Shown here one piece after another: positions 46,133-56,585 of a stretch of DNA of 64,000 nt (position 1 is its first letter; each line of letters opens with the position of its first letter). The stretch covers positions 1 to 64,000 of the forward strand of contig NZ_CACXNW010000004.1 of the NCBI RefSeq assembly GCF_902769175.1, read 5' to 3'. The translations under genes and the position numbers were made by a program. Origin of the DNA: an uncultured Methanobrevibacter sp. (lineage in GTDB: Archaea; Methanobacteriota; Methanobacteria; Methanobacteriales; Methanobacteriaceae). The notes beneath the pieces are model-generated. The model was given only the letters and a program-made list of their open reading frames with translations. It had not been told where the DNA came from and did no database searches.

Positions 46133-48616
46133 GTGCTTATGGAAATCACCACAGCTTTACATTATTCAGGTTTGGTCTTTGTTGAAATCAATGGCATCTC
46201 TTATGATGTGAATGTAGTTAACGGATATGCTACTAGGGCATTTAATCTGCCTGTTGGCGTTTATAGGGTGAATTTGATTTTCAGAGGTACTGAGAAATAT
46301 AAATCCAGCAGTTTATCTTCAGAGTTTGAAGTTCACAGCAAAGAACTCATTGATCCTGACTTAAGCATTAGTGTTGGCAATATTACAGTTGGAAATGCCG
46401 CTTTAGTTGAAATAAGCGCTAATCCTAAGTATTCTAACAATGTAAATGTTGTACTTTATTCCAGTTTTTCCAAGATTTATCCTGTAAATGTTGTTAATGG
46501 ATATGGGAATATTGCTATTGAAAATTTAAGTGTTGGATCATATCTAATTCTAGTATATGCTGATGCCATTGGTGATTTTGATGCATCTTCAGCTTTTTCC
46601 TCCTTCAATGTTTTTGAGGCAGGAACAGTTGATCCGGAAATAAGCATTGAGCTTCCAGGAGACATTGCTGAAGAGGAAAATTTAATTAATATCATAGCTA
46701 ACAGTTCCTTCTCAAGCAATGGTTATGTTCAATACAATGATTCTCAAAAGCTTTATCCTATAGATGTCATTGAAGGCTATGGAGAAATCCCAATCTATGA
46801 TTTGTCTGCAGGCAATCATACCGCTACCCTTACACTCCATGGAAATGATATCTTTAAGGCCATTAACTTAACATTCGAATTTGAACTATTTTCTCCTGCA
46901 TTGAAGGACCCTGACTTGTCAGTAAGTGTTTCTAATGTTACTGTAGGAGAGCAGGTATTGATTGAAATCCGTGCCAATGAAACCATTAACAGCATTGTCT
47001 CTGTTGAAATTTTTGGATTTGATGTTCTTAATGTTGTGAAGATATTTGGAAGTTATGGCGAGTTTATAATTTCCGGTTTAGATGTTGGCAATTATTCCGC
47101 TAGAGTATTCTTTGAAGGAAATGATGAGTTTGGAGAAAGCAGAAAAGTGGTTGATTTTGAAGTTCGACCTAATGATTTGATAGATCCTAATTTAAGCATT
47201 AGTGTTGAGAGTATCTCTTTTGGTGAGAAATTGTTGGTTGAAGTGACTGCAAGAAATTCCTTCTCTGGAAATCTAACACTAAGAGGCATCGATTTTGAAG
47301 AGGTTTATAGTCTTGAAATTATAGATGGTTATGGAAATGTCACAATTGATAATCTAAATACTGGTTCATATATTGCATTTGCATTATCCAATCATACAGA
47401 TGCCTTCCTGCAAAGTGCAAAGTGGGCTGCTTTTGAGGTTTATGGTCCAGGAAACATAACTGTTAAACACACTGATGCAGGAGATGCTGCAGACATTCAA
47501 GCAGCTATTGATGCTGCAAGCCCTGGTGATGTTGTCAGATTAGGAAATCATAACTACACTGGTGTTGCTGATGTAAACATAACAAAATCTATAAGGCTTG
47601 TAGGAAGTGAAGGAACATCTATTGCAAGTGCAGGTGATGGAACTCCTATTTTCAATGTTATTCCAATTTCCAAAGAAGGGCCTGAAAACCTAACAATAAC
47701 TGGAGTGGACTTTAAGTTAGCTAATGGAGATACAGTTGTTAAGGCAACTGCTGATAACGATACTGATAATCCATTATCCATCGTAACTCCAAATATCAGC
47801 ATAAGGGAAAACACTTTTGAGCTTGTCAATGAGACCACTGTTCCAGAATCCATAATTATATTGGAGTTGGATTCTGAGAGAGGGGTATTGTCACCTACTG
47901 GTGAAATATCCATTATGGCTAATACAATTGCTGCAGGCATTGACCCATTTGAATTTAAGGTAACAAGCATTGGATCTGGTGATGTAGTAATTGCTCCACA
48001 GAACATAAGCATTGAAAGAAAAGCCACTCTAATTCTTTATGAAGACATGAACACCACTGCAGTTTCTAAAGAAGACGGCGGTAAAACAGGTGAATACTTC
48101 ATATGGAGATTAACTGATGCTGATGGAAATCCAATAGCCAACACTCCTATGGAAATAGGTTTCAATGGTGTTGTATACACTTATGAAAAGGATGGAATAA
48201 TTACCGATGGTGACGGTTATGCTAAATTGCAGATAAACCTTGGTTATAAAGGAGTTTACACCTTTGCAATATGCTTCCTTGGAAATGACAAATACAATGC
48301 TTCATTCGTAGTGGCTAAGATTACTGTAGGAACTCAAAAACCTAGTTTAACCCTTCCAAACAAGTCTTATGCAGCAAGTGCAAAAACAAAAACATTAACT
48401 GCAACATTTAAGACTGCAAAAGGAAACCCAATTGCAGACAAATGGATCACATTCACTCTAAACGGCAAAACCTACAAGGGAAAAACCAATGCCCAAGGAG
48501 TTGCAAGCGTAAATGTAAGTTTAAACTCTAAAGGAACTTATTCATTTGTTGCAAAATTCGCTGGAGACAGCACTTACACTGCAATAAACAAAACAGCTAA
48601 ATTAACTATAAAATAA
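46133..48616 (+). CDS. ALP-E C-terminal fragment
   Basis: 827 residues; the true frame is already open from about 45932. Five Ig-like repeats and the HTDAGD cassette. No ribosome-binding site before the internal ATG. Confidence 0.65.
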   Translation: MLMEITTALHYSGLVFVEINGISYDVNVVNGYATRAFNLPVGVYRVNLIFRGTEKYKSSSLSSEFEVHSKELIDPDLSISVGNITVGNAALVEISANPKYSNNVNVVLYSSFSKIYPVNVVNGYGNIAIENLSVGSYLILVYADAIGDFDASSAFSSFNVFEAGTVDPEISIELPGDIAEEENLINIIANSSFSSNGYVQYNDSQKLYPIDVIEGYGEIPIYDLSAGNHTATLTLHGNDIFKAINLTFEFELFSPALKDPDLSVSVSNVTVGEQVLIEIRANETINSIVSVEIFGFDVLNVVKIFGSYGEFIISGLDVGNYSARVFFEGNDEFGESRKVVDFEVRPNDLIDPNLSISVESISFGEKLLVEVTARNSFSGNLTLRGIDFEEVYSLEIIDGYGNVTIDNLNTGSYIAFALSNHTDAFLQSAKWAAFEVYGPGNITVKHTDAGDAADIQAAIDAASPGDVVRLGNHNYTGVADVNITKSIRLVGSEGTSIASAGDGTPIFNVIPISKEGPENLTITGVDFKLANGDTVVKATADNDTDNPLSIVTPNISIRENTFELVNETTVPESIIILELDSERGVLSPTGEISIMANTIAAGIDPFEFKVTSIGSGDVVIAPQNISIERKATLILYEDMNTTAVSKEDGGKTGEYFIWRLTDADGNPIANTPMEIGFNGVVYTYEKDGIITDGDGYAKLQINLGYKGVYTFAICFLGNDKYNASFVVAKITVGTQKPSLTLPNKSYAASAKTKTLTATFKTAKGNPIADKWITFTLNGKTYKGKTNAQGVASVNVSLNSKGTYSFVAKFAGDSTYTAINKTAKLTIK

Positions 48617-48636
48617 ATAAGTTTGCCCAAGTTGTG

Positions 48637-48669
48637 CCCAAGCTTTCGACCCAAGCTTTCGACCCAAGC
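48637..48669. repeat. 13-bp tandem repeat CCCAAGCTTTCGA
   Basis: Two full copies (48637-48649, 48650-48662) and a partial one run into a hairpin. GC content is higher than in the surroundings. Confidence 0.75.
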
Positions 48670-48692
48670 TTTTTGAGCCTGCGGCTCAAAAA
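48670..48692 (+). terminator. Strong hairpin after ALP-E
   Basis: TTTTTGAGCC-TGC-GGCTCAAAAA: perfect 10-bp stem with a 3-nt loop, 54 nt past the stop. No T-run follows directly, so it may also act as a processing or barrier structure. 48693-49140 is AT-rich without a gene. Confidence 0.65.
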
Positions 48693-49328
48693 CCTTGACC
48701 AAAATATTTTCATTTTTGGTTTTTAATAAATAAAAATAGCATTTAGATAAAAAGAATAGTTTTAATGATATTCTTTTATTTTTTATTATTTTTAATTATC
48801 AATTCTTCTTCAAGTTGAAGAATGGTTTCCTCATCTTCTATCTTTTTAAGTTTATTTTTTTATTTTAATTATTTTATTTTTCTTTTTTCATTCTATTTTT
48901 TCAGTTTAGTTTTTTTATTTTATTTATTTTATTTTTCTTTTTTTTATTCTATTTTCAATTAATTTTTTTATATTAATTAGTATTATTTTTATTTCAATTA
49001 TTTTTTCATTATGCACAATCATCACATATTCTTTCCTTAACTATCTAAACATAATGTTTTAAATATTATATTTTATATAAATATTTAATATATAAATAAA
49101 TGATGAAAACTGTTTAAGGAATGTCTTGGGGAGTAATTTAATGAAAAGGGGATTAAGAATATTTTCATTATTATTGCTTATTTTACTCGTTTTATGCTCA
49201 TTCACATCAGTTTTTGCTGAGGATACAAATAATATTGCTGATGGCTGGGAGAAAGCAATCTTAATGCAAATATAGGTGAATTAGGTTTTAGTGACATAGA
49301 ATATGAAAATGAATCAGTTAGTGCTGAC

Positions 49329-50075
49329 TTGAATAGTGAGGATAATCTTGGAGTCAGCTTAATCAATGAGGAACTGGAAAATGACTCTGGTGCAGAAGAA
49401 ACAATTAGCCAGAGCACTGGCAAAAAGTCCTATAGGGATTTGTATGTAAACGTTGTCACCAATCCTAATAATCTTACCTTAACAGGTGATTATACATTCA
49501 ATCCTGAAATAGACCAATCACTATTTGTAATTGGAATCCCTGATTTTTATGAAAATTATGTTATAGATGGACAGGGTCACACCATAGATGGTGCTAATTC
49601 TGCTCGTTTTTTTATGGTTTCAGGTACTAATGTAACTTTAAAAAACATTAACTTTATCAATGGAAACTCAAGCTTAGGTGGAACTGTACACTTTTCAAAA
49701 AGTGGAACCATTGACAATTGCACATTTTCAAATAACTATGCAAACCTATCAGATGTGGTGTCTTTTGATGATTGTGGATATCTCTTCAATTCTGAATTTA
49801 ATAATAATTCTGCATATAATGGAACAACAGTGTTTTTATATGGTGGAGTCATTGACAATTGTTACTTTTTAGAAAACAAGGGGACTCGAGGTGGAGCGGT
49901 ACGATTCAATTCTAAGGGTAATCTAAGCAATTCCATATTTGTACATAATTATGCGGGCGTGGAGGAGCTATTTTTAATACAATCAATGGAATCTCTATTG
50001 ACAATTGTAGGTTTGAATCCAATTCTGCAAAACGTGGAGGGGCAATTTTTAGTGATGCCGACCACATTTTTATAA
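49329..50075 (+). CDS. ALP-F fragment (first beta-helix)
   Basis: 248 residues: acidic linker, IDGQGHTIDGANSARFF and rungs. Out of frame after 49957. Confidence 0.5.
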   Translation: MNSEDNLGVSLINEELENDSGAEETISQSTGKKSYRDLYVNVVTNPNNLTLTGDYTFNPEIDQSLFVIGIPDFYENYVIDGQGHTIDGANSARFFMVSGTNVTLKNINFINGNSSLGGTVHFSKSGTIDNCTFSNNYANLSDVVSFDDCGYLFNSEFNNNSAYNGTTVFLYGGVIDNCYFLENKGTRGGAVRFNSKGNLSNSIFVHNYAGVEELFLIQSMESLLTIVGLNPILQNVEGQFLVMPTTFL

Positions 50076-50119
50076 ACAATTCTGATTTCTTCCAGAATAA
50101 TGCAGATAATGGTGGAGCA

Positions 50120-51094
50120 GTGGAATTGAATGATGGAACAATTATAAATTCCAATTTTAACCTAAATGATGCAGGCATATCTGGAGGAGCTGTTTATTCC
50201 AACTATTATGTCTTGATTGACGGCTGCACTTTCGAAGATCAGTTTGCTGGAGATGGTGGGGTTTTATACTGCCTTAATTCTGGTTTAGTTCAAAACTCCT
50301 TATTTGAGCACAATATTGCATTCAACAATGGAGGATCAATTTTCTTCACTTCCTTTGGAGAAGTGTACAGCAACAACTTCACTGACAATAAGGCAATGTT
50401 TGAATTGGGAAATTCAATTTATTGTAATAATAAATTATTCGCTAAAAATAATTTCTATGACAATGAAACAAATGCCATTTTCTCAAACAGAACCTATGAT
50501 TTCAAGGCAGTTCATGTTGATGGAAATGCTGCAGCATCAGGTGATGGGTCATTTAGACATCCATGGGAAAGCTTATTATTGGCTATAGAAAACTGCAATG
50601 CTGATGAAGCTGTTTTTATGCATTCTGGAACATATAGCGGACCTGCCTACAGCTCTTTGAACATTGAAAAATATGTCAATATTTTTGCTGATGGGGAAGT
50701 GGTCATTGACGGCAATCACACCACTATTTTCTATATCCATAAGGGAGCCAATATTGAAGGAATAACCTTTAAAAATGCATATACTGAAGTTTATGGCGGA
50801 GCATTGTGGGTTATGTCAGATGCAGAAACTGTTTTAAACAATTGTAAATTCATTGACAATCAAGCAAGGTTTAATGGTGGAGCAATATTTTGTGAAGGAT
50901 ATCTTGAAGTTAATGACTGTTTCTTTTCCAACAATAGGCAATCAATGCAAGACCCTGGAGGAGCGGATTCATCAACTTGGGGTGGAGGAGCCATTACAGG
51001 AACTTATCCATTGAGCATGCTCTTATTAAGAATACTGTATTTGAAAATAACTATGCTGCTGAAAATGGTGGAGCAATACAGGCAGGAGCATTAG
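50120..51094 (+). CDS. ALP-F fragment (beta-helix)
   Basis: 324 residues. It includes a DUF1565-like start of a second helix (VHVDGNAAASGDGSFRHPWESLLLAI) typical of pectate-lyase-like folds. It leaves frame near 51000. Confidence 0.55.
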   Translation: MELNDGTIINSNFNLNDAGISGGAVYSNYYVLIDGCTFEDQFAGDGGVLYCLNSGLVQNSLFEHNIAFNNGGSIFFTSFGEVYSNNFTDNKAMFELGNSIYCNNKLFAKNNFYDNETNAIFSNRTYDFKAVHVDGNAAASGDGSFRHPWESLLLAIENCNADEAVFMHSGTYSGPAYSSLNIEKYVNIFADGEVVIDGNHTTIFYIHKGANIEGITFKNAYTEVYGGALWVMSDAETVLNNCKFIDNQARFNGGAIFCEGYLEVNDCFFSNNRQSMQDPGGADSSTWGGGAITGTYPLSMLLLRILYLKITMLLKMVEQYRQEH

Positions 51095-51175
51095 CTTACA
51101 TTGACAACACTTTCGATAAGAATCATAAGGATTTTGAATACACTACAGGCAGGAGCATTAGCTTACATTGACAAC
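51078..51175. repeat. 31-bp direct repeat bracketing 36 bp in ALP-F
   Basis: Identical copies at 51078-51108 and 51145-51175. The 36-bp insert between them breaks the frame (offset 67). Confidence 0.85.
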
Positions 51176-53287
51176 TGTACTTTCAGGGGAAATAATGCTC
51201 GCTCTGGTGGTGCCATCAGGACCTATGTAATCAGCGATCTAATGTTTTCAGATACAGGCTCTACTTTCATTTCCAACCATGCAACTAGTAGTGGTGGAGC
51301 AATATATTTGGTCTTTATCAACACTCCTGTCAGCAATCTCTATTTTGAAAGCAATTCTACAGAATCTGGTTCTGGTGGTGCTATTTATGGTCTTTATGGA
51401 GATGATGTCCATAAATATGGTGGCAGATATGAGTTGCATCTTATCAACTGTACCTTTATCAAAAATAAGGCGGGAGATGGTGCAATTGCTGGAGCTATTG
51501 GATATTCTATAGCTAACAATCAAACAATATTGTGTCTTGATGGCTATTTCTTTAGCGGAAATTCTGCATGGGTTGGAGGTGCAATATATTCTGGAGGCAT
51601 TTTGCGATGCATAGGGGATCCAACATATTTCATTGATAATCATGTGTCCTATTCTACTGATGGGGAAATTAATTATCTCGGTGAAGGTGGCGCAATTATG
51701 CATTATGGGGCCTTTGAGTTCAACACCACAGTTTATTTCACAAGGAATTATGCTTTCTATGGATTTGGAGGAGCCATAAGTGTTGGCTTAGGAAATTATC
51801 CTGACCCTATTATTAGCAATGCGGTTTTCACTGGCAACTATGTTCGTTATGCTGGTGGAGGTGCGATAAGTTCTGCCCATAATGTTACAATAGCAAATTG
51901 CGAGTTTAAAGACAATTATGCTTATACTACAAATTCCATTGATTGGGTAATTCATGATTTTGAAATACCATATGATTGTCCTGGAGGAATAATATATTCC
52001 GCAAGTCATGATGTGGCATTTACACTGATAAAAAATAATTTTATAGATGTTGATTTCAGATATAATGAGACCTATGAGTATGGAAATGCTTTATATAATT
52101 GGTTTGGACCTATTGTTTCATATGGGAATTATTATACTGAATGGCATAGAAAGCATAACATATTAGGTGCAAGGACTCCTAATGGAATAGTTCAAGACAG
52201 CTATCCTATTCACCTTCAATGGAATTTCAATAGTGGATTAAGCAAATTCCTTGATCTATTCATTTTTACAGATAACAATGGTGAAGCAATCTTAGATAGG
52301 GATTATATGATAGACAATGAATTCTTATTTGACTATCCTGTATCTAAGAATTTGGTTATTGATGGTAAGGGACATACCATTAAGGGAAATGGGGAAAAAT
52401 TACTTAGCCTTAATGTTTATGGCAAAATCACTTTTATAAATTTAAATTTTGAAGGATTAAATGAGCTTTTTTCAATTTATGATAATGGATGCTGCAATTT
52501 TATTAACTGTACATTTTCATCTAACAAAGGGGTCATATCAGTTTATGGTTCTGGAGTCTGCAATGTATTGAATTCCCTCTTTATTGAAAATTCCGCTTAT
52601 CAGGGTGGAGCAATCTCTGTTTATGATTCTGGAGTCTGCAATGCTGTGAATTCCAAATTCATATCTAATCATGCAACTACAAATGGAGGAGCAATTTACA
52701 GTGAAAATGAAGTCAATATAAGGAATTGTTTATTTGACTCCAATTCTGCTGATTATTCCGGCAATGACAATAAGGGAGGTGCAATCTATTCAAAAGTCCT
52801 CTCTCTTGATAAGTCTACCTTTGTTAATAATCATGCAAATGGCTATGGTGGAGCTTTTTTCACCAGCAAATTGACTCCAATAAATTCAACATTCAATGAG
52901 AATTCTGCAACCTTTGGAGGTGCAATATATATTGCAAATAGCGATGAAGTGGATTTAAAAATTCAGGACAATGATTTTTATAGGAATGTCGCTTCTAATA
53001 AGGGAGGTGCAGTTTACATTAATGATAGTGATATGCACTTGAAATTCTATTCCAATAATATTATCATTGACGGTCCAGCTTATTGCGTAGGCTTTGCAGT
53101 TTATAACTGTGGAGAATATGATACAATATTGTACAATTATTGGGGTGAGGATTTTGTTGATTTTCTAAATGAGCCGATTTTAGTGAAAAAAGGATCTATT
53201 CGGGACGTATATCTTTTGGATCCAGATATGAGATTCAATCCAGATGAAACTGTTCACACATTGCCTCTCAGCTTGCTTCAAAATTAA
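51101..53287 (+). CDS. ALP-F central fragment (beta-helices)
   Basis: 728 residues of rungs (GGAIYSGGIL, GGAISVGLGN), an internal IDGKGHTIKGNGEK that starts another helix, and an NYWGEDF turn near its end. Stops at TAA 53285. Confidence 0.65.
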   Translation: MTTLSIRIIRILNTLQAGALAYIDNCTFRGNNARSGGAIRTYVISDLMFSDTGSTFISNHATSSGGAIYLVFINTPVSNLYFESNSTESGSGGAIYGLYGDDVHKYGGRYELHLINCTFIKNKAGDGAIAGAIGYSIANNQTILCLDGYFFSGNSAWVGGAIYSGGILRCIGDPTYFIDNHVSYSTDGEINYLGEGGAIMHYGAFEFNTTVYFTRNYAFYGFGGAISVGLGNYPDPIISNAVFTGNYVRYAGGGAISSAHNVTIANCEFKDNYAYTTNSIDWVIHDFEIPYDCPGGIIYSASHDVAFTLIKNNFIDVDFRYNETYEYGNALYNWFGPIVSYGNYYTEWHRKHNILGARTPNGIVQDSYPIHLQWNFNSGLSKFLDLFIFTDNNGEAILDRDYMIDNEFLFDYPVSKNLVIDGKGHTIKGNGEKLLSLNVYGKITFINLNFEGLNELFSIYDNGCCNFINCTFSSNKGVISVYGSGVCNVLNSLFIENSAYQGGAISVYDSGVCNAVNSKFISNHATTNGGAIYSENEVNIRNCLFDSNSADYSGNDNKGGAIYSKVLSLDKSTFVNNHANGYGGAFFTSKLTPINSTFNENSATFGGAIYIANSDEVDLKIQDNDFYRNVASNKGGAVYINDSDMHLKFYSNNIIIDGPAYCVGFAVYNCGEYDTILYNYWGEDFVDFLNEPILVKKGSIRDVYLLDPDMRFNPDETVHTLPLSLLQN

Positions 53288-53416
53288 ATAGATTCCCGTG
53301 AAACCCTTGTATTAACATGTGATTATGCATATAAGGAAGGATATGATGATTTAGGTGGAATAATTGTCACTCGTGACAATATTGTAATTGATGGTCAAGG
53401 CCATATCCTTGATGGA

Positions 53417-53641
53417 ATGGCAACTGCAAGGATATTTGATATTCAAGCTAAAAATGTGACTTTAAGGAATATTGTTTTTGCCAATGGATATTCCGATTAT
53501 GGCGGTGCAATCAGAGGGGATGGTTTATTAATAGACAACTGCAGTTTCATAAATAACTATGCAAATTACGGTGGAGCGGTTTCTGGTGCTGGAATAATAA
53601 TTAATGAAAGCAGTTTCAATGGTAATCGTGCATTTAATTGA
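53417..53641 (+). CDS. ALP-F short beta-helix fragment
   Basis: 74 residues between TAA 53285 and TGA 53639, in frame with both neighbours (IDGQGHILDGMATARIF is just upstream of the first ATG). Not an independent gene. Confidence 0.4.
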   Translation: MATARIFDIQAKNVTLRNIVFANGYSDYGGAIRGDGLLIDNCSFINNYANYGGAVSGAGIIINESSFNGNRAFN

Positions 53642-53740
53642 GGTGCAGTTTACTTATCTGGTGATGGAGAAGTCTATGAATCTAATTTTACAGGCAATCA
53701 TGCTTTAGATTATGGAGGTGCAATATATTCTGATGGCAAT

Positions 53741-55801
53741 TTGACCCTTAGTTATTATGTGGTCTTTAAGGATAATATTGCTGATGATGATTCAAATGAC
53801 TATTATTTAGGTGAAAATGCTAGCGTTATACATTTAAATGATAATTTCAAGTCATTTACTCAATTGCAGCAGTTCCTTGATGCTTCTGAAGGTCCTGTAG
53901 TCAAATTAACTTATGACTATCGCTGTGAGCTATCCGATTGCATTTGGGATAATAAGCATAGTGGCATAAACATTACCCGTGACAATATTGTAATTGATGG
54001 TCAGGGACACACAATTGATGGAAACCGTTTGACAAGAATATTTTTTGTCATCTCAGATAATGTAACCTTTAAAAACATTAATTTTGTAAATGGAGGTACA
54101 GAAAACTTTAGTGATGATAGAATTTGGGGAGGTGCAATAGAATCCCAAAACTTTGCCTTTGTAACAAACTGTACATTCCTTAACAATATTGCCGTTTCTG
54201 GTGCAGTCTGCTTCAATAATGGAGGATTAGTGGAAAGTTCTAAGTTCATAAACAATACAGGCAATATTCATGCGGCGTCTATAATGTCATATAATGATAT
54301 ATGCCTTGACAATGTCAGCTTTGAAGGAAGTAGGGTGATTGTCTATGAGTCCTCCAATGAAGATTATTATGCATATGGCAAGATCTTTAATGTCACTCGA
54401 ATTGACCCTGATTTGAAAATTTCCATTAAGGACATCTCTCAAGGTTTTCCTTTATTTGTTGAAATCGAATCTAGTGCTAATTATAGAGGTGATGTCATTC
54501 TTGAAATTGGTGGTGTGGATTATACTGTAAATCTTAAGGATGGTTTGGGAAACATTACAATTGAAGCTTTGAAAGTAGGTGTTTATACTGCTACAGTAAG
54601 TTCTATACCTAGCATTCACTTTAGGGATTGTGTAAGATCAACTGACTTTGAAGTTCATTTAAAGCCTCTTCCTGACTTGAGCATATCTATCGAAGATGTT
54701 TATGAAGGCACTTCTCTCTTTGTTGAAATTTTTGCCAATGAGGATTTATCTGATGATGTCACTCTTGAAATAGATGGTGTGGATTACACTGTAGCTATAG
54801 TCAATGGTTATGGAAACATTACAATCGATGGTTTAAATCCAGGCACTTATATTGCTACAGTGATTTTAGAGTATAATGATGTATTTGAAGACAGTCGAGA
54901 ATCCGTTGAGTTTAACATATATCAAAAAGTAAGTCCAAACCTCGTTATTGATGTTCAAAATTCCACTTTTGGTGAAAATGTATTGATTGAAATCCATGTC
55001 AATGACATATTCACTGGTTTGATTCCTATCTCTATTGCAAATGAAAATGATTCTGATGAAATCATTGCAATGAATTATGCTGTTGTTGTTGGAGGATATG
55101 GATCTGTTGCAATCAGTGCTTTGGATGTTGGAAAATATATTGCTACTGCAGAATTCAAGCCTATAGGTGTATTCATTGGAGAGACAGCCTTTGCATTATT
55201 TGAGGTTTATCCTAAAAATTCAGCCAATCTCTCTAATCCTAGTGCTTCTTCAGTAAGAATCAATCCTAATTTGAAGATTGTAGTTTCAAGCATTAGGGTT
55301 GGCAAAAAAGCAATTATTAAAATAACAAGCAATAAAAGTTTTTCAGGAAGAGTCAAAGTCATAATAAGATCCAAGACTTACATTGTTAATGTTGTAAAAG
55401 GAAAAGGAACCCGAGCAATCAAAGGACTTAAGGTTGGAACATATAAGGCAACAGCAAAATTAGCTGCAACAAAGACATTCAAGGCAAGCACCAAAACAAC
55501 AAGCTTTAAGGTAAAACCTCATGTGATTAAGCTATCCCTTAAAAAGGTCAAAATCAAAAGGTCTTCTAAAAAATTGAAAATCACAGCTGCTTTAAGGATT
55601 GATGGAAAATTAGCTAAAGGCAAAAAACTCAAATTCCTATTTAAAGGCAAAAGATATTTTGCAAAAACCAATAGGAAGGGAATTGCAATAATAACCATTA
55701 AGAAAAAAGTCCTTAAAAAGCTTAGAGTAGGTAAAAAAATAAGATATCAAGTTCAATATGGTAAAAAGAGAGTAAAAAGAACTGTTAAAGTTCTCAGATA
55801 A
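53741..55801 (+). CDS. ALP-F C-terminal fragment with basic tail domain
   Basis: 686 residues: the last beta-helix, three to four Ig-like repeats (LSISIEDVYEG and others), then about 180 residues very rich in Lys and Arg (VKIKRSSKKLKITAALRI, KKRVKRTVKVLR). A basic domain could hold the protein to the acidic cell wall. This end differs from ALP-B/D/E. Confidence 0.68.
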   Translation: MTLSYYVVFKDNIADDDSNDYYLGENASVIHLNDNFKSFTQLQQFLDASEGPVVKLTYDYRCELSDCIWDNKHSGINITRDNIVIDGQGHTIDGNRLTRIFFVISDNVTFKNINFVNGGTENFSDDRIWGGAIESQNFAFVTNCTFLNNIAVSGAVCFNNGGLVESSKFINNTGNIHAASIMSYNDICLDNVSFEGSRVIVYESSNEDYYAYGKIFNVTRIDPDLKISIKDISQGFPLFVEIESSANYRGDVILEIGGVDYTVNLKDGLGNITIEALKVGVYTATVSSIPSIHFRDCVRSTDFEVHLKPLPDLSISIEDVYEGTSLFVEIFANEDLSDDVTLEIDGVDYTVAIVNGYGNITIDGLNPGTYIATVILEYNDVFEDSRESVEFNIYQKVSPNLVIDVQNSTFGENVLIEIHVNDIFTGLIPISIANENDSDEIIAMNYAVVVGGYGSVAISALDVGKYIATAEFKPIGVFIGETAFALFEVYPKNSANLSNPSASSVRINPNLKIVVSSIRVGKKAIIKITSNKSFSGRVKVIIRSKTYIVNVVKGKGTRAIKGLKVGTYKATAKLAATKTFKASTKTTSFKVKPHVIKLSLKKVKIKRSSKKLKITAALRIDGKLAKGKKLKFLFKGKRYFAKTNRKGIAIITIKKKVLKKLRVGKKIRYQVQYGKKRVKRTVKVLR

Positions 55802-55832
55802 GTTATGGGATTTTATAAAATGGTGTTGAAAT

Positions 55833-55946
55833 AATTTTATTTTATTAATTTCCTAAAATGGGTTTGAATTAATTTTATTTTATTAATTTCCTAAAATGGG
55901 TTTGAATTAATTTTATTTTATTAATTTCCTAAAATGGGTTTGAGAT
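55833..55946. repeat. 38-bp tandem repeat, three copies, after ALP-F
   Basis: TTAATTTCCTAAAATGGG units lie at 38-bp intervals from 55833. Confidence 0.85.
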
Positions 55947-56220
55947 AATTTTATATTATTAATATCATTCCCTACTTTCATTTTCTTATTTTTTTAGGCT
56001 GAATAAATATTCTAGTCTATTTTTATTTTTTGCTATTTTTTAAATAAAAAATTATATTAATATAATTAATTTTAACTTCTTTTAAAATGCAGATTCTTTA
56101 TGTTTCTATTAATTTAATTAACTTGTTTTTGAATTAAATTAAAAGCATCATATTAATTGTCATTTCACTATTTTCACATCTACATCTATATACTCATATC
56201 TATCTAATTTTATCAATTTT

Positions 56221-56310
56221 ATTCTAATTTTATCTAATTTATTCTAATTTATTCTAATTTATTCTAATTTATTCTAATTTATTCTAATTTATTCTAATTT
56301 TATCTAATGT
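56221..56310. repeat. 10-bp tandem repeat (TTCTAATTTA)
   Basis: About eight copies in the gap 55802-56585, which otherwise holds only AT-rich DNA and the aRF1 promoter region. Confidence 0.85.
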
Positions 56311-56585
56311 CTGTCATAGCTATATACATTTATCAATTATTTATCATTCATTTTAACATTTATCTTCAATTTCATCATTACTTATATATGTAACTTATGC
56401 CAATACATAATATATTATATCAATTTAAGGTTATTTGTATGGTTTGAAATGATTTTATTTTTAAAAGTTTAGAAGCTTTAAAATTTTAAGTTTGAAATGA
56501 TCTTAAATGATAATTGTTTTATTTTAATTTTTTATTTTAATACATTATTAAAAAATTTATTTATCAATCTTATTAGGTGTTATGA

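Larger units (their letters stand above)
43300..48616 (+). pseudogene. ALP-E: giant adhesin-like protein with two one-base frameshifts
   Basis: About 1,770 codons behind a GGGGGAG site. Order: signal peptide (MKRGLRIFLLFLVFLILCSFTSVNA), acidic linker with a 16-residue repeat (three copies), beta-helix closing with ENWWGRN, Ig-like part, internal hydrophobic segment (LIWFGAGFGAVLSVIAYEFV), second helix, Ig-like repeats, HTDAGD cassette ending KTAKLTIK. Only two lesions, both one-base losses: near 44166 and near 45932 (TTTCTCAATGG where ALP-D has TTTCTCAGATGG). It is the least damaged of the giant ALPs and two single-base changes would restore it. Confidence 0.88.
49141..55801 (+). pseudogene. 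ALP-F: giant adhesin-like protein, multiply broken
   Basis: About 2,200 codons. ATG 49141 follows TTGGGGAG. The signal peptide (MKRGLRIFSLLLLILLVLCSFTSVFA) is nearly that of ALP-E. Several beta-helix domains (49.5-54.3 kb) follow, then four Ig-like repeats and a strongly basic C-terminal domain. Lesions: shifts near 49243, 49957 and 51000; a 31-bp direct repeat bracketing 36 bp (51078-51175); TAA 53285-53287; TGA 53639-53641 (GGA to TGA in a conserved GGA-V-Y rung). The frame is the same on both sides of the two stops. It lacks the HTDAGD cassette of ALP-B/D/E. Confidence 0.87.
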
